The notes: generated by a model from the sequence alone, not told the origin. 24,974 nt of DNA from Flavobacterium sp. (GCA_023253295.1 JALRGZ010000125.1:1-24974); one strand, 5' to 3'. Shown: positions 15,885 through 24,147, counted from the first letter of the stretch. Made by a program: numbers and translations.

Positions 15885-16709
15885 TTATTTAGGAATAATC
15901 ATTGAGGCAATGAGCTGCTCTCCAGTGAGTTCTTCATTTTCGGCAATACTTTCGTTTTCTGATAATTTGGAATCTTCGTAACGAAATAATTTCCATTTTT
16001 TTCTATTGTATTCTAAAGCGGTTAGATTTTCAACCCAATCTCCTGAGTTTAAATACATCGTTGAGCCGTTTTTATTACTTTTTTTAAGAACTTTCGGTTC
16101 ATGAATATGTCCACAGATAACGAAATCATAATTGTTTTGGATGGCTAATTCGGTAGCTGTTTCTTCAAAATCCGAAATGTGTTTGACCGCTTTTTTTACA
16201 CTGGCTTTTATTTTTTTTGAAAAAGAATAAGGTTCCTGACCTATCTTTTTTAAACACCAATTAAAGAAACGATTCATTAGTATTAAATAATCATATCCTA
16301 ATCCGCCTAATTTGGCAATCCATTTGGCATGATTTACCGAAGCGTCAAAAACATCTCCGTGGAAGATCCAGGCTTTTTTATCGTCTAATTCTAAGACAAC
16401 TTTATCTGCCAGTACCAAATTACCCATATTCATTTCGGTAAATTTTCGAAGCATTTCATCATGATTGCCTGTGATATAATAGACTTTAGTTCCCTTAGAA
16501 GCATAGCTTATTATTTTTTGAATTACTTTGAGATGTGATTTGGGGAAATAGGATTTTCTAAATTGCCAGATATCAATGATATCACCATTCAAAACAAGGA
16601 TTTCAGGTTTGATGGAAGACAGATAGTTGTATAATTCTTTGGCATGACTTCCATAAGTTCCAAGGTGAACATCTGAGAGTACAACTACTTCAATTTTTCT
16701 TTTTTTCAA
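15885..16709 (-). CDS. LpxH-like UDP-2,3-diacylglucosamine diphosphatase family metallophosphoesterase (TTG start)
   Basis: A 274-residue calcineurin-like phosphoesterase. Metal-binding motifs are SDVHLG (Asp13, His15), NGDIIDIW (Asp43), GNHD (Asn82, His83), FHGDVFD (His117) and CGHIHEP (His201, His203). The family cleaves UDP-2,3-diacylglucosamine to lipid X in lipid A synthesis, which fits the LptD gene in this window. It resembles the LpxH/LpxH2-like group but I cannot confirm the subgroup. An ATG at 16745 would add 12 residues (MLICNKNKILYQ), but a promoter -7 box lies across that ATG, so the TTG at 16709, giving MKKRKIEVVV and a leader of about 20 bases, is the better start. The following gene in its direction (barrel) has its own promoter. 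Confidence 0.85.
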   Translation of the reverse strand: MKKRKIEVVVLSDVHLGTYGSHAKELYNYLSSIKPEILVLNGDIIDIWQFRKSYFPKSHLKVIQKIISYASKGTKVYYITGNHDEMLRKFTEMNMGNLVLADKVVLELDDKKAWIFHGDVFDASVNHAKWIAKLGGLGYDYLILMNRFFNWCLKKIGQEPYSFSKKIKASVKKAVKHISDFEETATELAIQNNYDFVICGHIHEPKVLKKSNKNGSTMYLNSGDWVENLTALEYNRKKWKLFRYEDSKLSENESIAENEELTGEQLIASMIIPK

Positions 16710-16733
16710 TTGATATAAAATTTTATTCTTATT

Positions 16734-16764
16734 ACAAATTAACATTGTAAATATGGATTCAATT
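16734..16764 (-). promoter_or_regulatory. Promoter of the LpxH-like gene
   Basis: Reading the minus strand, a TTG (forward 16760-16762) is followed after 17 bases by TTAATTTG (forward 16735-16742), one mismatch from TAnnTTTG. Spacing is canonical for Bacteroidota. Transcription would start just inside the longest open frame, supporting the TTG start at 16709. Confidence 0.5.
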
Positions 16765-16874
16765 TGAAATTAAGGTTAATAAAAAGTAGGTTTATTGTAA
16801 AGAATTCGTGCGTTTTTCGCAATAAAGTTTTAAAATCTTTAAATGTTTAATTTTTAAAGCTAAAACTAAAATAT

Positions 16875-16882
16875 TACATTTG
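16875..16882 (+). promoter_or_regulatory. -7 box for aroC
   Basis: TACATTTG matches TAnnTTTG exactly, 16 bases before the aroC ATG. The -33 region is T-rich without a clean TTG. Confidence 0.5.
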
Positions 16883-16898
16883 TTCAAAATTAAAAATA

Positions 16899-17963
16899 AT
16901 GGCAGGAAATAGCTACGGAACACTATTTAGAATAACAACTTTTGGAGAATCACATGGTGAAGCTTTAGGGGGAATAATTGATGGTTGCCCATCAGGAATT
17001 GCATTAGATTTTGATGCAATTGAATTAGAAATGTCAAGAAGAAAACCAGGACAATCCGCTATAGTTACACAACGTAAAGAACCAGATGCTGTACAATTTT
17101 TATCTGGAATCTTTGAAGGAAAAACTACTGGTACTCCAATTGGTTTTATTATACCAAATACCAATCAAAAATCAGACGATTATTCACATATAAAAGATAA
17201 TTATCGACCAAGTCATGCTGATTATGTGTATGATCAAAAATACGGTTTTAGAGATTATCGTGGAGGAGGAAGAAGTTCAGCTCGTGAAACTGCCAGTAGG
17301 GTAGTAGCAGGAGCTATTGCCAAACAAATGTTGTCTGATATTAAAATTCAGGCCTATGTTTCTGCAGTGGGTCCATTATCATTGGATAAACCATATCAGG
17401 AATTGGATTTTTCAAAAATCGAAAGCAATCCGGTACGTTGTCCTGATGAGGCAATGGCAGCTACCATGGAAGACTATATTAAACAAATTCGTAAAGAAGG
17501 AGATACAGTTGGAGGAGTAGTGACTTGTGTTATTCAAAATGTGCCAATAGGATTGGGAGAGCCGGTTTTTGATAAATTACATGCCGAACTTGGAAAAGCA
17601 ATGCTTTCTATTAATGCGGTGAAAGGTTTCGAATTTGGAAGTGGTTTTGAAGGTTCTAAAATGAAAGGAAGTGCACATAACGATTTATACAATCCTGACG
17701 GAACTACTAAAACCAATCTTTCAGGTGGTATCCAAGGAGGTATAAGCAACGGAATGGATATTTATTTCAGAGTGGCTTTTAAACCAGTGGCTACCATTAT
17801 GCAAAAACAGGATTCCTTAAATAATAAAGGTGAAATTACAGAGATGACAGGAAAAGGGCGTCATGATCCATGTGTGGTACCGAGAGCAGTGCCTATCGTT
17901 GAAGCAATGGCAGCAATTGTTTTGGCTGATTTTTCTTTGATAAATAAAACTTATACAAAATAG
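16899..17963 (+). CDS. aroC: Chorismate synthase
   Basis: A 354-residue FMN-dependent enzyme converting 5-enolpyruvylshikimate-3-phosphate to chorismate, the last common step to aromatic amino acids, folate and quinones. Family signatures are visible in order: FGESHGEALGGIIDGCPSG (15-33), RRKPGQSA (47-54), FRDYRGGGRSSARETASRV (near 117-135) and GKGRHDPCVVPRAVPIVEAM near the C-terminus. The length is normal. It is transcribed from a recognisable -7 box, divergently from the LpxH-like gene. No other shikimate genes are nearby, so it appears to be a lone aro gene. Confidence 0.97.
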   Translation: MAGNSYGTLFRITTFGESHGEALGGIIDGCPSGIALDFDAIELEMSRRKPGQSAIVTQRKEPDAVQFLSGIFEGKTTGTPIGFIIPNTNQKSDDYSHIKDNYRPSHADYVYDQKYGFRDYRGGGRSSARETASRVVAGAIAKQMLSDIKIQAYVSAVGPLSLDKPYQELDFSKIESNPVRCPDEAMAATMEDYIKQIRKEGDTVGGVVTCVIQNVPIGLGEPVFDKLHAELGKAMLSINAVKGFEFGSGFEGSKMKGSAHNDLYNPDGTTKTNLSGGIQGGISNGMDIYFRVAFKPVATIMQKQDSLNNKGEITEMTGKGRHDPCVVPRAVPIVEAMAAIVLADFSLINKTYTK

Positions 17964-18087
17964 CATATTAGGTATTTTTTATTATTTTTACCCCGTGGAG
18001 GTAAAAAAAATACATAATTCTTTTGAATTCGGTTGAAATACTTTTAATGTGTTAAAAAGTATAGCTGAAATAAAGAAAGATATACAG

Positions 18088-18119
18088 ACTCCTCTAGTTG
18101 TACTTGAGGAGTTTTTTTG
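18088..18119 (+). terminator. Intrinsic terminator upstream of the symporter gene
   Basis: The stem ACTCCTC (18088-18094) pairs with GAGGAGT (18106-18112) over an 11-base loop and is followed by TTTTTTT. It most likely ends aroC transcription, 125 bases after the aroC stop. Between them lie two weaker AT-rich hairpins (17985-18007 and 18038-18062). Confidence 0.8.
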
Positions 18120-18145
18120 TACTTTCAATTAATAAATAATACTTT

Positions 18146-19429
18146 ATGAAAATTAAAATTGCGCTACACTGGAAGATTCTCTTAGGAATTCTTTTCGGAT
18201 TGTTTTTTGGTCTGTTGATGAAAAATTTTGACCAAAATACATTGGTTATTAATTGGATAAAACCATTTGGTACATTGTTCATTAATATGCTAAAGATGAT
18301 AGCAGTTCCTTTGATTGTAGTATCATTAATAGTAGGTTTAGCGGATTTAAAGGATATTTCTAAGTTATCTAAATTAGGAGGAAGAACTGTATTCTTCTAT
18401 CTCTGTACTACTGTTTTTGCTGTTAGTTTAGGTCTTTTATTGGCAAATATTGTAAAACCAGGTAGCTTTATTAATCAGGAAGCAAGAGAGAGTTTGTTAG
18501 CCAATTTTGCTGGCGACGCTACTCAAAAAATTGAATTGGCTCAAAAAGCAAAAGAAAGTGGTCCTTTACAGCCCTTAGTTGATATTGTTCCGGATAATAT
18601 TTTTACAGCTATGGGGAATAATTCAAGTATGTTACAAGTTATTTTCTTTGTAGTGCTTATAGGAATAGGACTGATATTAATCGAGGAAGAAAAAGCTAAA
18701 CCAGTTGTTGATTTTTTTAAAGGCATGAATGATGTGATATTGAAAATGATTGATATTATTATGTTGTTTTCTCCTTATGGTGTTTTTGCATTAATGGCAG
18801 CATTAATGGTTGAAATTCCAGGTTTTTCTACATTAGGTGCCCTTGGGATTTATGGATTGACTGTTTTGTTAGGTTTACTTATTATGGCTTTTGTGTTTTA
18901 TCCTGTTTTATTAGTTGTTTTTACAAAGGTAAATCCAATACAGTTTTTTAAAGCTATAGCACCAGCTCAATTATTAGCTTTTTCTACCAGTTCAAGTGCA
19001 GCAACTCTTCCGGTTACTATGGAATGTGTAACAGATAATTTAGGGGTAGATGAGGAGGTGTCAAGTTTTGTATTGCCTTTGGGAGCAACTGTAAATATGG
19101 ATGGAACAAGTTTGTATCAAGCTGTTGCAGCTATTTTTATTGCTCAGGCGATGCTTCCACATCCGTTGGATTTGACTACACAACTGATGATTGTTGTTAC
19201 AGCTACTTTGGCTTCAATCGGCTCAGCGGCAGTTCCAAGTGCGGGAATGGTAATGCTTGTTATTGTACTAGGACAAGCAGGGATTCCTGAAGCAGGATTA
19301 GCGCTTATTTTTGCTATTGACAGACCTTTAGATATGTGTAGAACAGTTGTGAATATCACAAGTGATGCTACTGTTGCAACAATAGTAGCAAAGTCTGTTG
19401 GAAAACTTCACGCTGTTCAGAAAGATTAA
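18146..19429 (+). CDS. Dicarboxylate/amino acid:cation symporter (DAACS/SDF family)
   Basis: A 427-residue inner-membrane transporter of the GltP/DctA/glutamate-transporter-homologue family, taking up acidic amino acids or C4-dicarboxylates with Na+ or H+. There are about eight transmembrane helices, the SSSAATLP re-entrant loop motif (HP1), the NMDGT motif on TM7, and DRPLDMCRTVVNITSDA on TM8, whose Asp and Arg residues line the substrate site. In glutamate/aspartate carriers this last motif usually reads NxxGD; here it is NITSD. The substrate therefore cannot be fixed: glutamate, aspartate, a dicarboxylate or a neutral amino acid. It is monocistronic between terminators at 18088-18119 and 19474-19519. 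Confidence 0.92.
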   Translation: MKIKIALHWKILLGILFGLFFGLLMKNFDQNTLVINWIKPFGTLFINMLKMIAVPLIVVSLIVGLADLKDISKLSKLGGRTVFFYLCTTVFAVSLGLLLANIVKPGSFINQEARESLLANFAGDATQKIELAQKAKESGPLQPLVDIVPDNIFTAMGNNSSMLQVIFFVVLIGIGLILIEEEKAKPVVDFFKGMNDVILKMIDIIMLFSPYGVFALMAALMVEIPGFSTLGALGIYGLTVLLGLLIMAFVFYPVLLVVFTKVNPIQFFKAIAPAQLLAFSTSSSAATLPVTMECVTDNLGVDEEVSSFVLPLGATVNMDGTSLYQAVAAIFIAQAMLPHPLDLTTQLMIVVTATLASIGSAAVPSAGMVMLVIVLGQAGIPEAGLALIFAIDRPLDMCRTVVNITSDATVATIVAKSVGKLHAVQKD

Positions 19430-19473
19430 TTTTTTTGTCTTTAGTTAATTTTTGAAATTTTATATTCAATTAT

Positions 19474-19519
19474 AATAAAAAACGTAAAATAGTAAAGTTA
19501 CTATTTTACGTTTTTTATT
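19474..19519. terminator. Long bidirectional terminator between symporter and DEAD-box helicase
   Basis: A 22-bp perfect palindromic stem (19474-19495 with 19498-19519) with an A-tract left, T-tract right and core ACGTAAAATAGTAA. The two-base nominal loop opens to four or more bases in RNA. It serves both convergent genes. Confidence 0.9.
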
Positions 19520-19538
19520 TAACTAAGGTTATTTTCTA

Positions 19539-20789
19539 TTAATACCAGCGTTTTTTATTTTTCTTAGAAACATCGGATTTTCTTGATTTATTCGATTTAC
19601 CGCTTCTGTTATTGGTTTTTGGTTTTGCATCCACTGTACCAGGATTTCCGGAATGCCATGGATAAGGGTGGTCAGTGATGATTTTTACATCCACTTTAAT
19701 CAATCTTTGGATGTCTTTCCAGTAACCGTGCTCGTCTTTACTACAAAAAGAGATAGCGATACCGCCATTTCCGGCACGTCCTGTTCTACCAATTCGGTGA
19801 ACATAAGTTTCAGGAATATTAGGCAAATCAAAATTGACAACATAAGGTAATTGGTCAATATCGATTCCTCGTGCAGCAATATCTGTTGCGATAAGAACGC
19901 CAATTTCTTTGTTTTTGAAAGCGTCTAAAACACGTTGTCTGGCATTTTGCGATTTGTCTCCGTGAATGGCTTCGGCAGCTACATTTTTTTTGCGTAAAGC
20001 TTTCACAATATTGTCGGCACCATGTTTAGTTCTTGCAAAAACCAATACATCTGTTAGATTGTCATTTTGAAGTAAATTGTAAAGCAGGTTTCTTTTTTCT
20101 CCTTTTTCTACAAAATAAATGCGTTGTTCTACTTTTTCAGCCGTTGATGAAACCGGTGAAACCGTTACTGTTTCAGGATCGGTTAAGAACATCTCTGCTA
20201 ATTCTCTAATTGCTAAAGGCATGGTAGCAGAGAATAATAAAGTCTGTCTGTTTTTAGGAGTCAGTTTTACAATTTTCTTTACATCGTTTACAAATCCCAT
20301 GTCTAACATCTGGTCAGCCTCGTCTAAAACCAAAGCGTGTAAATGGTCTAAATCGACAAATCCTTGTTTGTGTAAATCTAATAATCTACCAGGAGTCGCA
20401 ATCAAAATATCAACACCACTTTTTAATTCATCGACTTGAGGATTTTGCGAAACTCCACCAAAAATAGTCAGCTGAGTTAGATTGGTATATTTGGCATAGG
20501 TATCAAAACTTTGACCAATTTGAACCGCAAGTTCTCGGGTTGGTGTAACTACTAAAGCTCTTATTTTTTTAGGCTTTTTAGAGGAGCCTACAATTCGATG
20601 TAGTTGATGTATGATAGGAATAGCAAATGCAGCTGTTTTTCCGGTACCTGTTTGTGCACAACCTATTAAGTCGTTTCCTGCAAGGATTAGCGGAATAGCT
20701 TGTTCCTGGATAGGAGTGGGGTTAGTATAACCTTCTTCAAATACAGCTTTTTGAATACTTTTTGAAAGTGATAATTCTTCGAATAACAT
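19539..20789 (-). CDS. DEAD-box ATP-dependent RNA helicase (RhlE-like)
   Basis: A 416-residue RNA helicase with all core motifs: Q motif (GYTNPTPIQ, 20-28), AQTGTGKT (45-52), PTRELA (83-88), TPGR (132-135), DEAD (156-159), SAT (187-189), ARGID (306-310) and HRIGRTGR (331-338). A basic Lys/Ser/Asn/Arg-rich tail (about 380-416) probably binds RNA nonspecifically. These enzymes remodel RNA in ribosome assembly, decay and cold adaptation. The motifs and short basic tail resemble RhlE, but the precise ortholog is not certain. It has its own promoter with a leader of roughly 40 bases holding a small hairpin (20809-20823). Confidence 0.93.
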   Translation of the reverse strand: MLFEELSLSKSIQKAVFEEGYTNPTPIQEQAIPLILAGNDLIGCAQTGTGKTAAFAIPIIHQLHRIVGSSKKPKKIRALVVTPTRELAVQIGQSFDTYAKYTNLTQLTIFGGVSQNPQVDELKSGVDILIATPGRLLDLHKQGFVDLDHLHALVLDEADQMLDMGFVNDVKKIVKLTPKNRQTLLFSATMPLAIRELAEMFLTDPETVTVSPVSSTAEKVEQRIYFVEKGEKRNLLYNLLQNDNLTDVLVFARTKHGADNIVKALRKKNVAAEAIHGDKSQNARQRVLDAFKNKEIGVLIATDIAARGIDIDQLPYVVNFDLPNIPETYVHRIGRTGRAGNGGIAISFCSKDEHGYWKDIQRLIKVDVKIITDHPYPWHSGNPGTVDAKPKTNNRSGKSNKSRKSDVSKKNKKRWY

Positions 20790-20835
20790 AAGTGTGAAAT
20801 TAATTATCCTGTAAGTGTTACAGTGATAAGTGCTG

Positions 20836-20843
20836 CAAAGATA
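20836..20843 (-). promoter_or_regulatory. -7 box for the DEAD-box helicase gene
   Basis: On the minus strand TATCTTTG exactly matches TAnnTTTG, about 46 bases before the ATG. The -33 region is not recognisable. The leader contains CTGTAA-GTG-TTACAG (20809-20823), a perfect 6-bp stem with 3-base loop. Confidence 0.5.
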
Positions 20844-20918
20844 GTATTATTATTTCGGATGCTTGTTTTTCGTGAGTATTCCCGTGTCAATAAAATAATT
20901 AGTTGTCCGGCTTTTTAT

Positions 20919-21962
20919 TTAAATGATGTTTTTATTCGAATTCGATTTTATAAAATCAGTTACCAAATAACCAATTAATTTTCCAATTAAGTGGTTGTTT
21001 TTGTCTACGTCCAGATCAGGTGCGCCTTCGCAAATGTGCAAATAAGAGGCGTTTTTATTTTTAGCAAAAAAGGATACAAATTGACGTAATTCTTCTACTG
21101 AAAAACCACTTAAAGTCATAGCGCTACTGGCAATGTTAGGAATAGCATCAAGGTCAACTTCAATTCCAAAAGAATCCGTTTTAATGAATTCTAATGCAGT
21201 GATCATTTCTTGAGAGAAGTTTTTCTCTTTTCTGATATTGATGCTGTCGTAGGTGTTAAAACGAACTCTGTCTTCCGTTTTTTTTATGATATCTAGGACG
21301 CTTTTAGAGGTGTAATTTTCGTGTAGACCGAATACGAAATATTTTTTTAAAAAGCCTTCTTCATAGGCATATGAAAAACCATTTCCACTATGACGACCTT
21401 CTAAAATTCTAAAATCTGAATGCGCATCGAAGTTTATAGCGTTAATAGGTTTGCCTTTTGCAAGAGCGGTACCTTTAATATTTCCGTATGAATTATTGTG
21501 TCCGCCCCCAATGATGATTGGAATTTTCCCTAGTTTAACAATACTAAAAATAATATGAGAAACGTCTTTGTCTATTTTTTTAACTAATTGACTTAGTTTT
21601 ACCCGATCGTCTATATTGTGAAAATCTAAATTTTCCACTTCAGCCATTTCTTCTTCTACATTAATTTGTCCTAAAACAACAATTTGGTTTCCTTTACAAA
21701 AACGATTGTGCTGAATGTTAGCAATGCTTTTAATAGCTTCATTCCAGGCTGATGCTGCTCCGGGTCTGCCAAAATTAGCTCTAATTCCTATGTCTTCAGG
21801 AATACCTAATAAGACATATTTGGCATCGGTATTTTTAATGTAAGAAATTGGGTTAGCGCCTACAGGAACTGTTAGCATTTTTTCTCCAAATTTGATTTCT
21901 CCACTTCTATGGTTCGTTACTTTGGCAAGATCATGAATTGTAAAGGGTAGAAATTTGTCCAT
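20919..21962 (-). CDS. Arginase-family ureohydrolase, probable formimidoylglutamase
   Basis: A 347-residue Mn-dependent hydrolase of the arginase/agmatinase/formimidoylglutamase superfamily. The six metal ligands are visible: His155 in GGGHNNSYG, Asp179/His181/Asp183 in NFDAHSDFR, and Asp270/Asp272 in EVDLDAI. It differs from true arginases in the first motif (GGGHNN for GGDHS) and the third (DLDAIPN for DxDxxDP), the pattern I associate with Bacteroidota proteins annotated as formimidoylglutamase (histidine degradation: formiminoglutamate to glutamate plus formamide). No other hut genes are adjacent, so substrate identity is uncertain. It has its own promoter with a perfect palindrome at the predicted transcription start. 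Confidence 0.8.
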   Translation of the reverse strand: MDKFLPFTIHDLAKVTNHRSGEIKFGEKMLTVPVGANPISYIKNTDAKYVLLGIPEDIGIRANFGRPGAASAWNEAIKSIANIQHNRFCKGNQIVVLGQINVEEEMAEVENLDFHNIDDRVKLSQLVKKIDKDVSHIIFSIVKLGKIPIIIGGGHNNSYGNIKGTALAKGKPINAINFDAHSDFRILEGRHSGNGFSYAYEEGFLKKYFVFGLHENYTSKSVLDIIKKTEDRVRFNTYDSINIRKEKNFSQEMITALEFIKTDSFGIEVDLDAIPNIASSAMTLSGFSVEELRQFVSFFAKNKNASYLHICEGAPDLDVDKNNHLIGKLIGYLVTDFIKSNSNKNII

Positions 21963-21966
21963 GGGC

Positions 21967-21991
21967 GTAGAAAATTTTTTCTACAAAAATA
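21967..21991 (-). promoter_or_regulatory. Ureohydrolase promoter with perfect 18-bp palindrome at its start point
   Basis: The -7 box TATTTTTG (forward 21984-21991, minus strand) is directly followed by GTAGAAAAAATTTTCTAC (forward 21967-21984), a perfect palindrome with 8-bp arms around two central bases. It spans the predicted transcription start and ends 4 bases before the start codon. It could be an operator or an mRNA hairpin covering the initiation site. Confidence 0.55.
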
Positions 21992-22033
21992 ATATAAATT
22001 CTTTACGGACGTTATATGTTAAAATTATATTGT

Positions 22034-22041
22034 TAAATTTG
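22034..22041 (+). promoter_or_regulatory. -7 box for the coiled-coil protein gene
   Basis: TAAATTTG matches TAnnTTTG exactly, 30 bases before the ATG at 22072. No clean -33 TTG is seen. The leader contains a four-codon minimal frame (ATG AAA AAA CGT TAA, 22054-22068). Confidence 0.45.
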
Positions 22042-22071
22042 GAATTATTAAAAATGAAAAAACGTTAAAAA

Positions 22072-22947
22072 ATGGAAAACAAGCAAAGTAGTTCAAGTCT
22101 TAAGGCAGTTATTGCTGTATTGGCAGTTTTATTAGTGGGTAGTTTGGTTTATATATTCAAATTGTCTTCTGATACTGAAAAAGTTCAAACGGTATTGAAT
22201 ACAACTGTAAGCGAAAAAGAATCGGTTTTAAAAGATTTAGAAGAGTTAAAATCGACTTATGATGCTGCAATTGCTGAAAACACTTCTATGTCTGACGAAT
22301 TGATTCAAGAGCGTGATAAAGTTGTAAGTTTGATGGCTGAAGTTAAAAAATCTAAAGGTGATTTATCGGCTTTTAAAACGAAAATGAATCTTTTGCAAAA
22401 TAAATTGAAAGCTTTAATGGCTGAAAATGAAGGTTTGAAAAATGAAAATACTGTTGTAAAAGCACAACGTGATAGTACAGCTGTGGTTTTGAATGAGTCT
22501 AAAAAATATAATGAAGCGTTGGTAGGTCAGAATGATGAATTAGCTAAAGTAGTCGAAAAAGGGGCTAAATTAACGGTTTTGAATATTCAGAGTTCAGCTT
22601 ACAAAGTGAGAAGTTCAGGAAAAGAAATTGAAACTGAAAAAGCCAGAAGAACAAATATGCTTAAAATAAGTTTTACTATTGCAGGAAATCAGATTGCTAA
22701 ATCAGGAGATAAGACCTATTATGTGCAAGTAATTGATAGTAAAAACAATGTTTTAGGAGAAAAGAAAACAGTGAGTTTTGATGATGTGAGTTTGACTTAT
22801 AGTTTTACTAGTACTGTAAAATATGAAAACAAAACAGTTCAGGTTTCTGAAAACTTACCTGGAAAAGATTTTGAAAAGGGGACTTATTTTGTAAATGTAT
22901 TTGACAAAGGAGAATTGGTTTCTAAATCAAGTTTTGAATTGAAATAA
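22072..22947 (+). CDS. Membrane-anchored coiled-coil protein of unknown function
   Basis: A 291-residue protein. A short Ser-rich cytoplasmic end and one transmembrane helix (about 10-30) are followed by a long heptad-rich coiled coil (about 35-175, many Glu/Lys/Leu) and a C-terminal beta-rich domain (about 190-291) containing YYVQVIDSKNNVLGE and GTYFVNVFDKGELV. Topology would place the coil and the beta domain in the periplasm. I do not recognise a named family; related proteins in Flavobacteriia are annotated as hypothetical or chromosome-partition-like on coil similarity alone. It is monocistronic, between its own -7 box and the 22962-23006 terminator. A spacer or scaffolding role in the envelope is a guess. 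Confidence 0.75.
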   Translation: MENKQSSSSLKAVIAVLAVLLVGSLVYIFKLSSDTEKVQTVLNTTVSEKESVLKDLEELKSTYDAAIAENTSMSDELIQERDKVVSLMAEVKKSKGDLSAFKTKMNLLQNKLKALMAENEGLKNENTVVKAQRDSTAVVLNESKKYNEALVGQNDELAKVVEKGAKLTVLNIQSSAYKVRSSGKEIETEKARRTNMLKISFTIAGNQIAKSGDKTYYVQVIDSKNNVLGEKKTVSFDDVSLTYSFTSTVKYENKTVQVSENLPGKDFEKGTYFVNVFDKGELVSKSSFELK

Positions 22948-22961
22948 TTTTCAGGATTTAA

Positions 22962-23006
22962 GAATATAAAAAAAGAGGAGTTTTTAACTCCTCTTTTTTT
23001 ATATTC
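22962..23006. terminator. Long bidirectional terminator between coiled-coil and glutaminyl cyclase genes
   Basis: A 21-bp perfect stem (22962-22982 with 22986-23006, core AGAGGAGTT) with a 3-base loop, an A-tract on the left and a T-tract on the right. It serves both convergent genes. Confidence 0.92.
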
Positions 23007-23021
23007 AGTGTAATCGGTTTA

Positions 23022-24092
23022 TTATTCTGATACTTTTATTTCAAACATTTTATCCCAGTTTTTACCAGTTACAAAAATGGTTTTGTTTTTAGGGTTATAA
23101 GCGATTCCGTTCAAAACATCTTCTGGAGTAACATTGATTAATTTGCGTAAGCCAGACAAGTCAATAATTCCTTCAACTGAACCAGAAACAGGATTTACAA
23201 CTGCAATGGCGTCTTTTTGCCAAATGTTAGCATAGAATTTTCCATCAATAAGTTCTAATTCATTTACAGATTTAATTTTAGAATTACCCGAATAGACATT
23301 GATATAATCAACCATTTTTTTGGTATCAGGATCCATCTTCCAAATTTTTTCAGTTCCGTCTGATTGATAGATGTATTTGTCATCATGCGTCATTCCCCAA
23401 CCTTCTATATTTTTAGTAAAAGCAAAAGTTTTTTCCAGTTTTAAAGTATTGGCATTGTAAATGAATCCTTTTTTGTCTTGCCAAGTTAATTGAAATAATT
23501 TTCCATTAATAAAAGTAATTCCTTCTCCAAAATAGGCCGTTTCTAAATCAATTTGTTGGAATACTTTTCCAGTTTTATAATCGTATTTTCTTAAATAGGA
23601 GGTGCATTTAATTCCGGAGCCAGAACTTCCGGAACCTGTGCTTTCGTATAAAGTATCTTTATAGAATTCTAAGCCTTCAGTGAAAGATTTTACATCATGA
23701 GGATAAGTGTTTACAATAGTATATTTTAAAAGTTTAGGGGTTACATTTGAAACTACTTCAATTCGGGTAGAAGTTTCTGCATTTTCACCTTCAAAATAGA
23801 CTAAGGCCTTGATGTTTTGATAACCTAATTTTTGATCTTTTAATCCGAAAGAAAGTTTTTCAAGACCTTTAACTGTTTTTACTTTTTCATCGTTGATGTA
23901 GTAAACAATACTGTCTACAACTTTTGATTTTGGGTTTAAAATATTCAAATCAAGTGTCTCTTGAGGCTGATATTGTGCTGAAATTTTAGAAGAATCAAAA
24001 TTAAATATTGTATTTTCTCTATTTTTTGTATCTCCACAATTAGAAAGTACTGTTCCTAATAAAATGAAAGATAGTAAGTTATATTTTTTCAT
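23022..24092 (-). CDS. Glutaminyl-peptide cyclotransferase lipoprotein
   Basis: A 356-residue predicted lipoprotein (signal peptide with lipobox LSNC, Cys19). Residues about 20-110 form an extra beta domain. Residues about 112-355 are a five-bladed-propeller glutamine cyclotransferase, with the FTEGLEFY, FGEGITF, EGWGMTHD, NELELIDGKFYANIW and DVLNGIAYNP motifs of the plant/bacterial type. It converts N-terminal Gln of exported proteins to pyroglutamate, releasing ammonia. The open frame continues 48 codons upstream to an ATG at 24236, but that stretch runs antisense to the SRP RNA gene and its promoter, so ATG 24092 is the correct start. Its own -7 box is TATTTTTG (forward 24151-24158). Confidence 0.9.
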   Translation of the reverse strand: MKKYNLLSFILLGTVLSNCGDTKNRENTIFNFDSSKISAQYQPQETLDLNILNPKSKVVDSIVYYINDEKVKTVKGLEKLSFGLKDQKLGYQNIKALVYFEGENAETSTRIEVVSNVTPKLLKYTIVNTYPHDVKSFTEGLEFYKDTLYESTGSGSSGSGIKCTSYLRKYDYKTGKVFQQIDLETAYFGEGITFINGKLFQLTWQDKKGFIYNANTLKLEKTFAFTKNIEGWGMTHDDKYIYQSDGTEKIWKMDPDTKKMVDYINVYSGNSKIKSVNELELIDGKFYANIWQKDAIAVVNPVSGSVEGIIDLSGLRKLINVTPEDVLNGIAYNPKNKTIFVTGKNWDKMFEIKVSE

Positions 24093-24147
24093 GCTTAATT
24101 TTTTAATGGTTCTAATATACAATGTTATTTTCAGCCTGCAAAAAGGC

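Noticed and set aside
17985..18007. TTTTTACC/GGTAAAAA hairpin as an aroC terminator
   Set aside because: It is followed by A-rich rather than T-rich sequence on the plus strand; the hairpin at 18088-18119 fits much better.
22054..22068. Four-codon frame (ATG AAA AAA CGT TAA) in the leader of the coiled-coil gene
   Set aside because: Too short to judge; the A-rich leader makes such frames likely by chance and nothing suggests attenuation.
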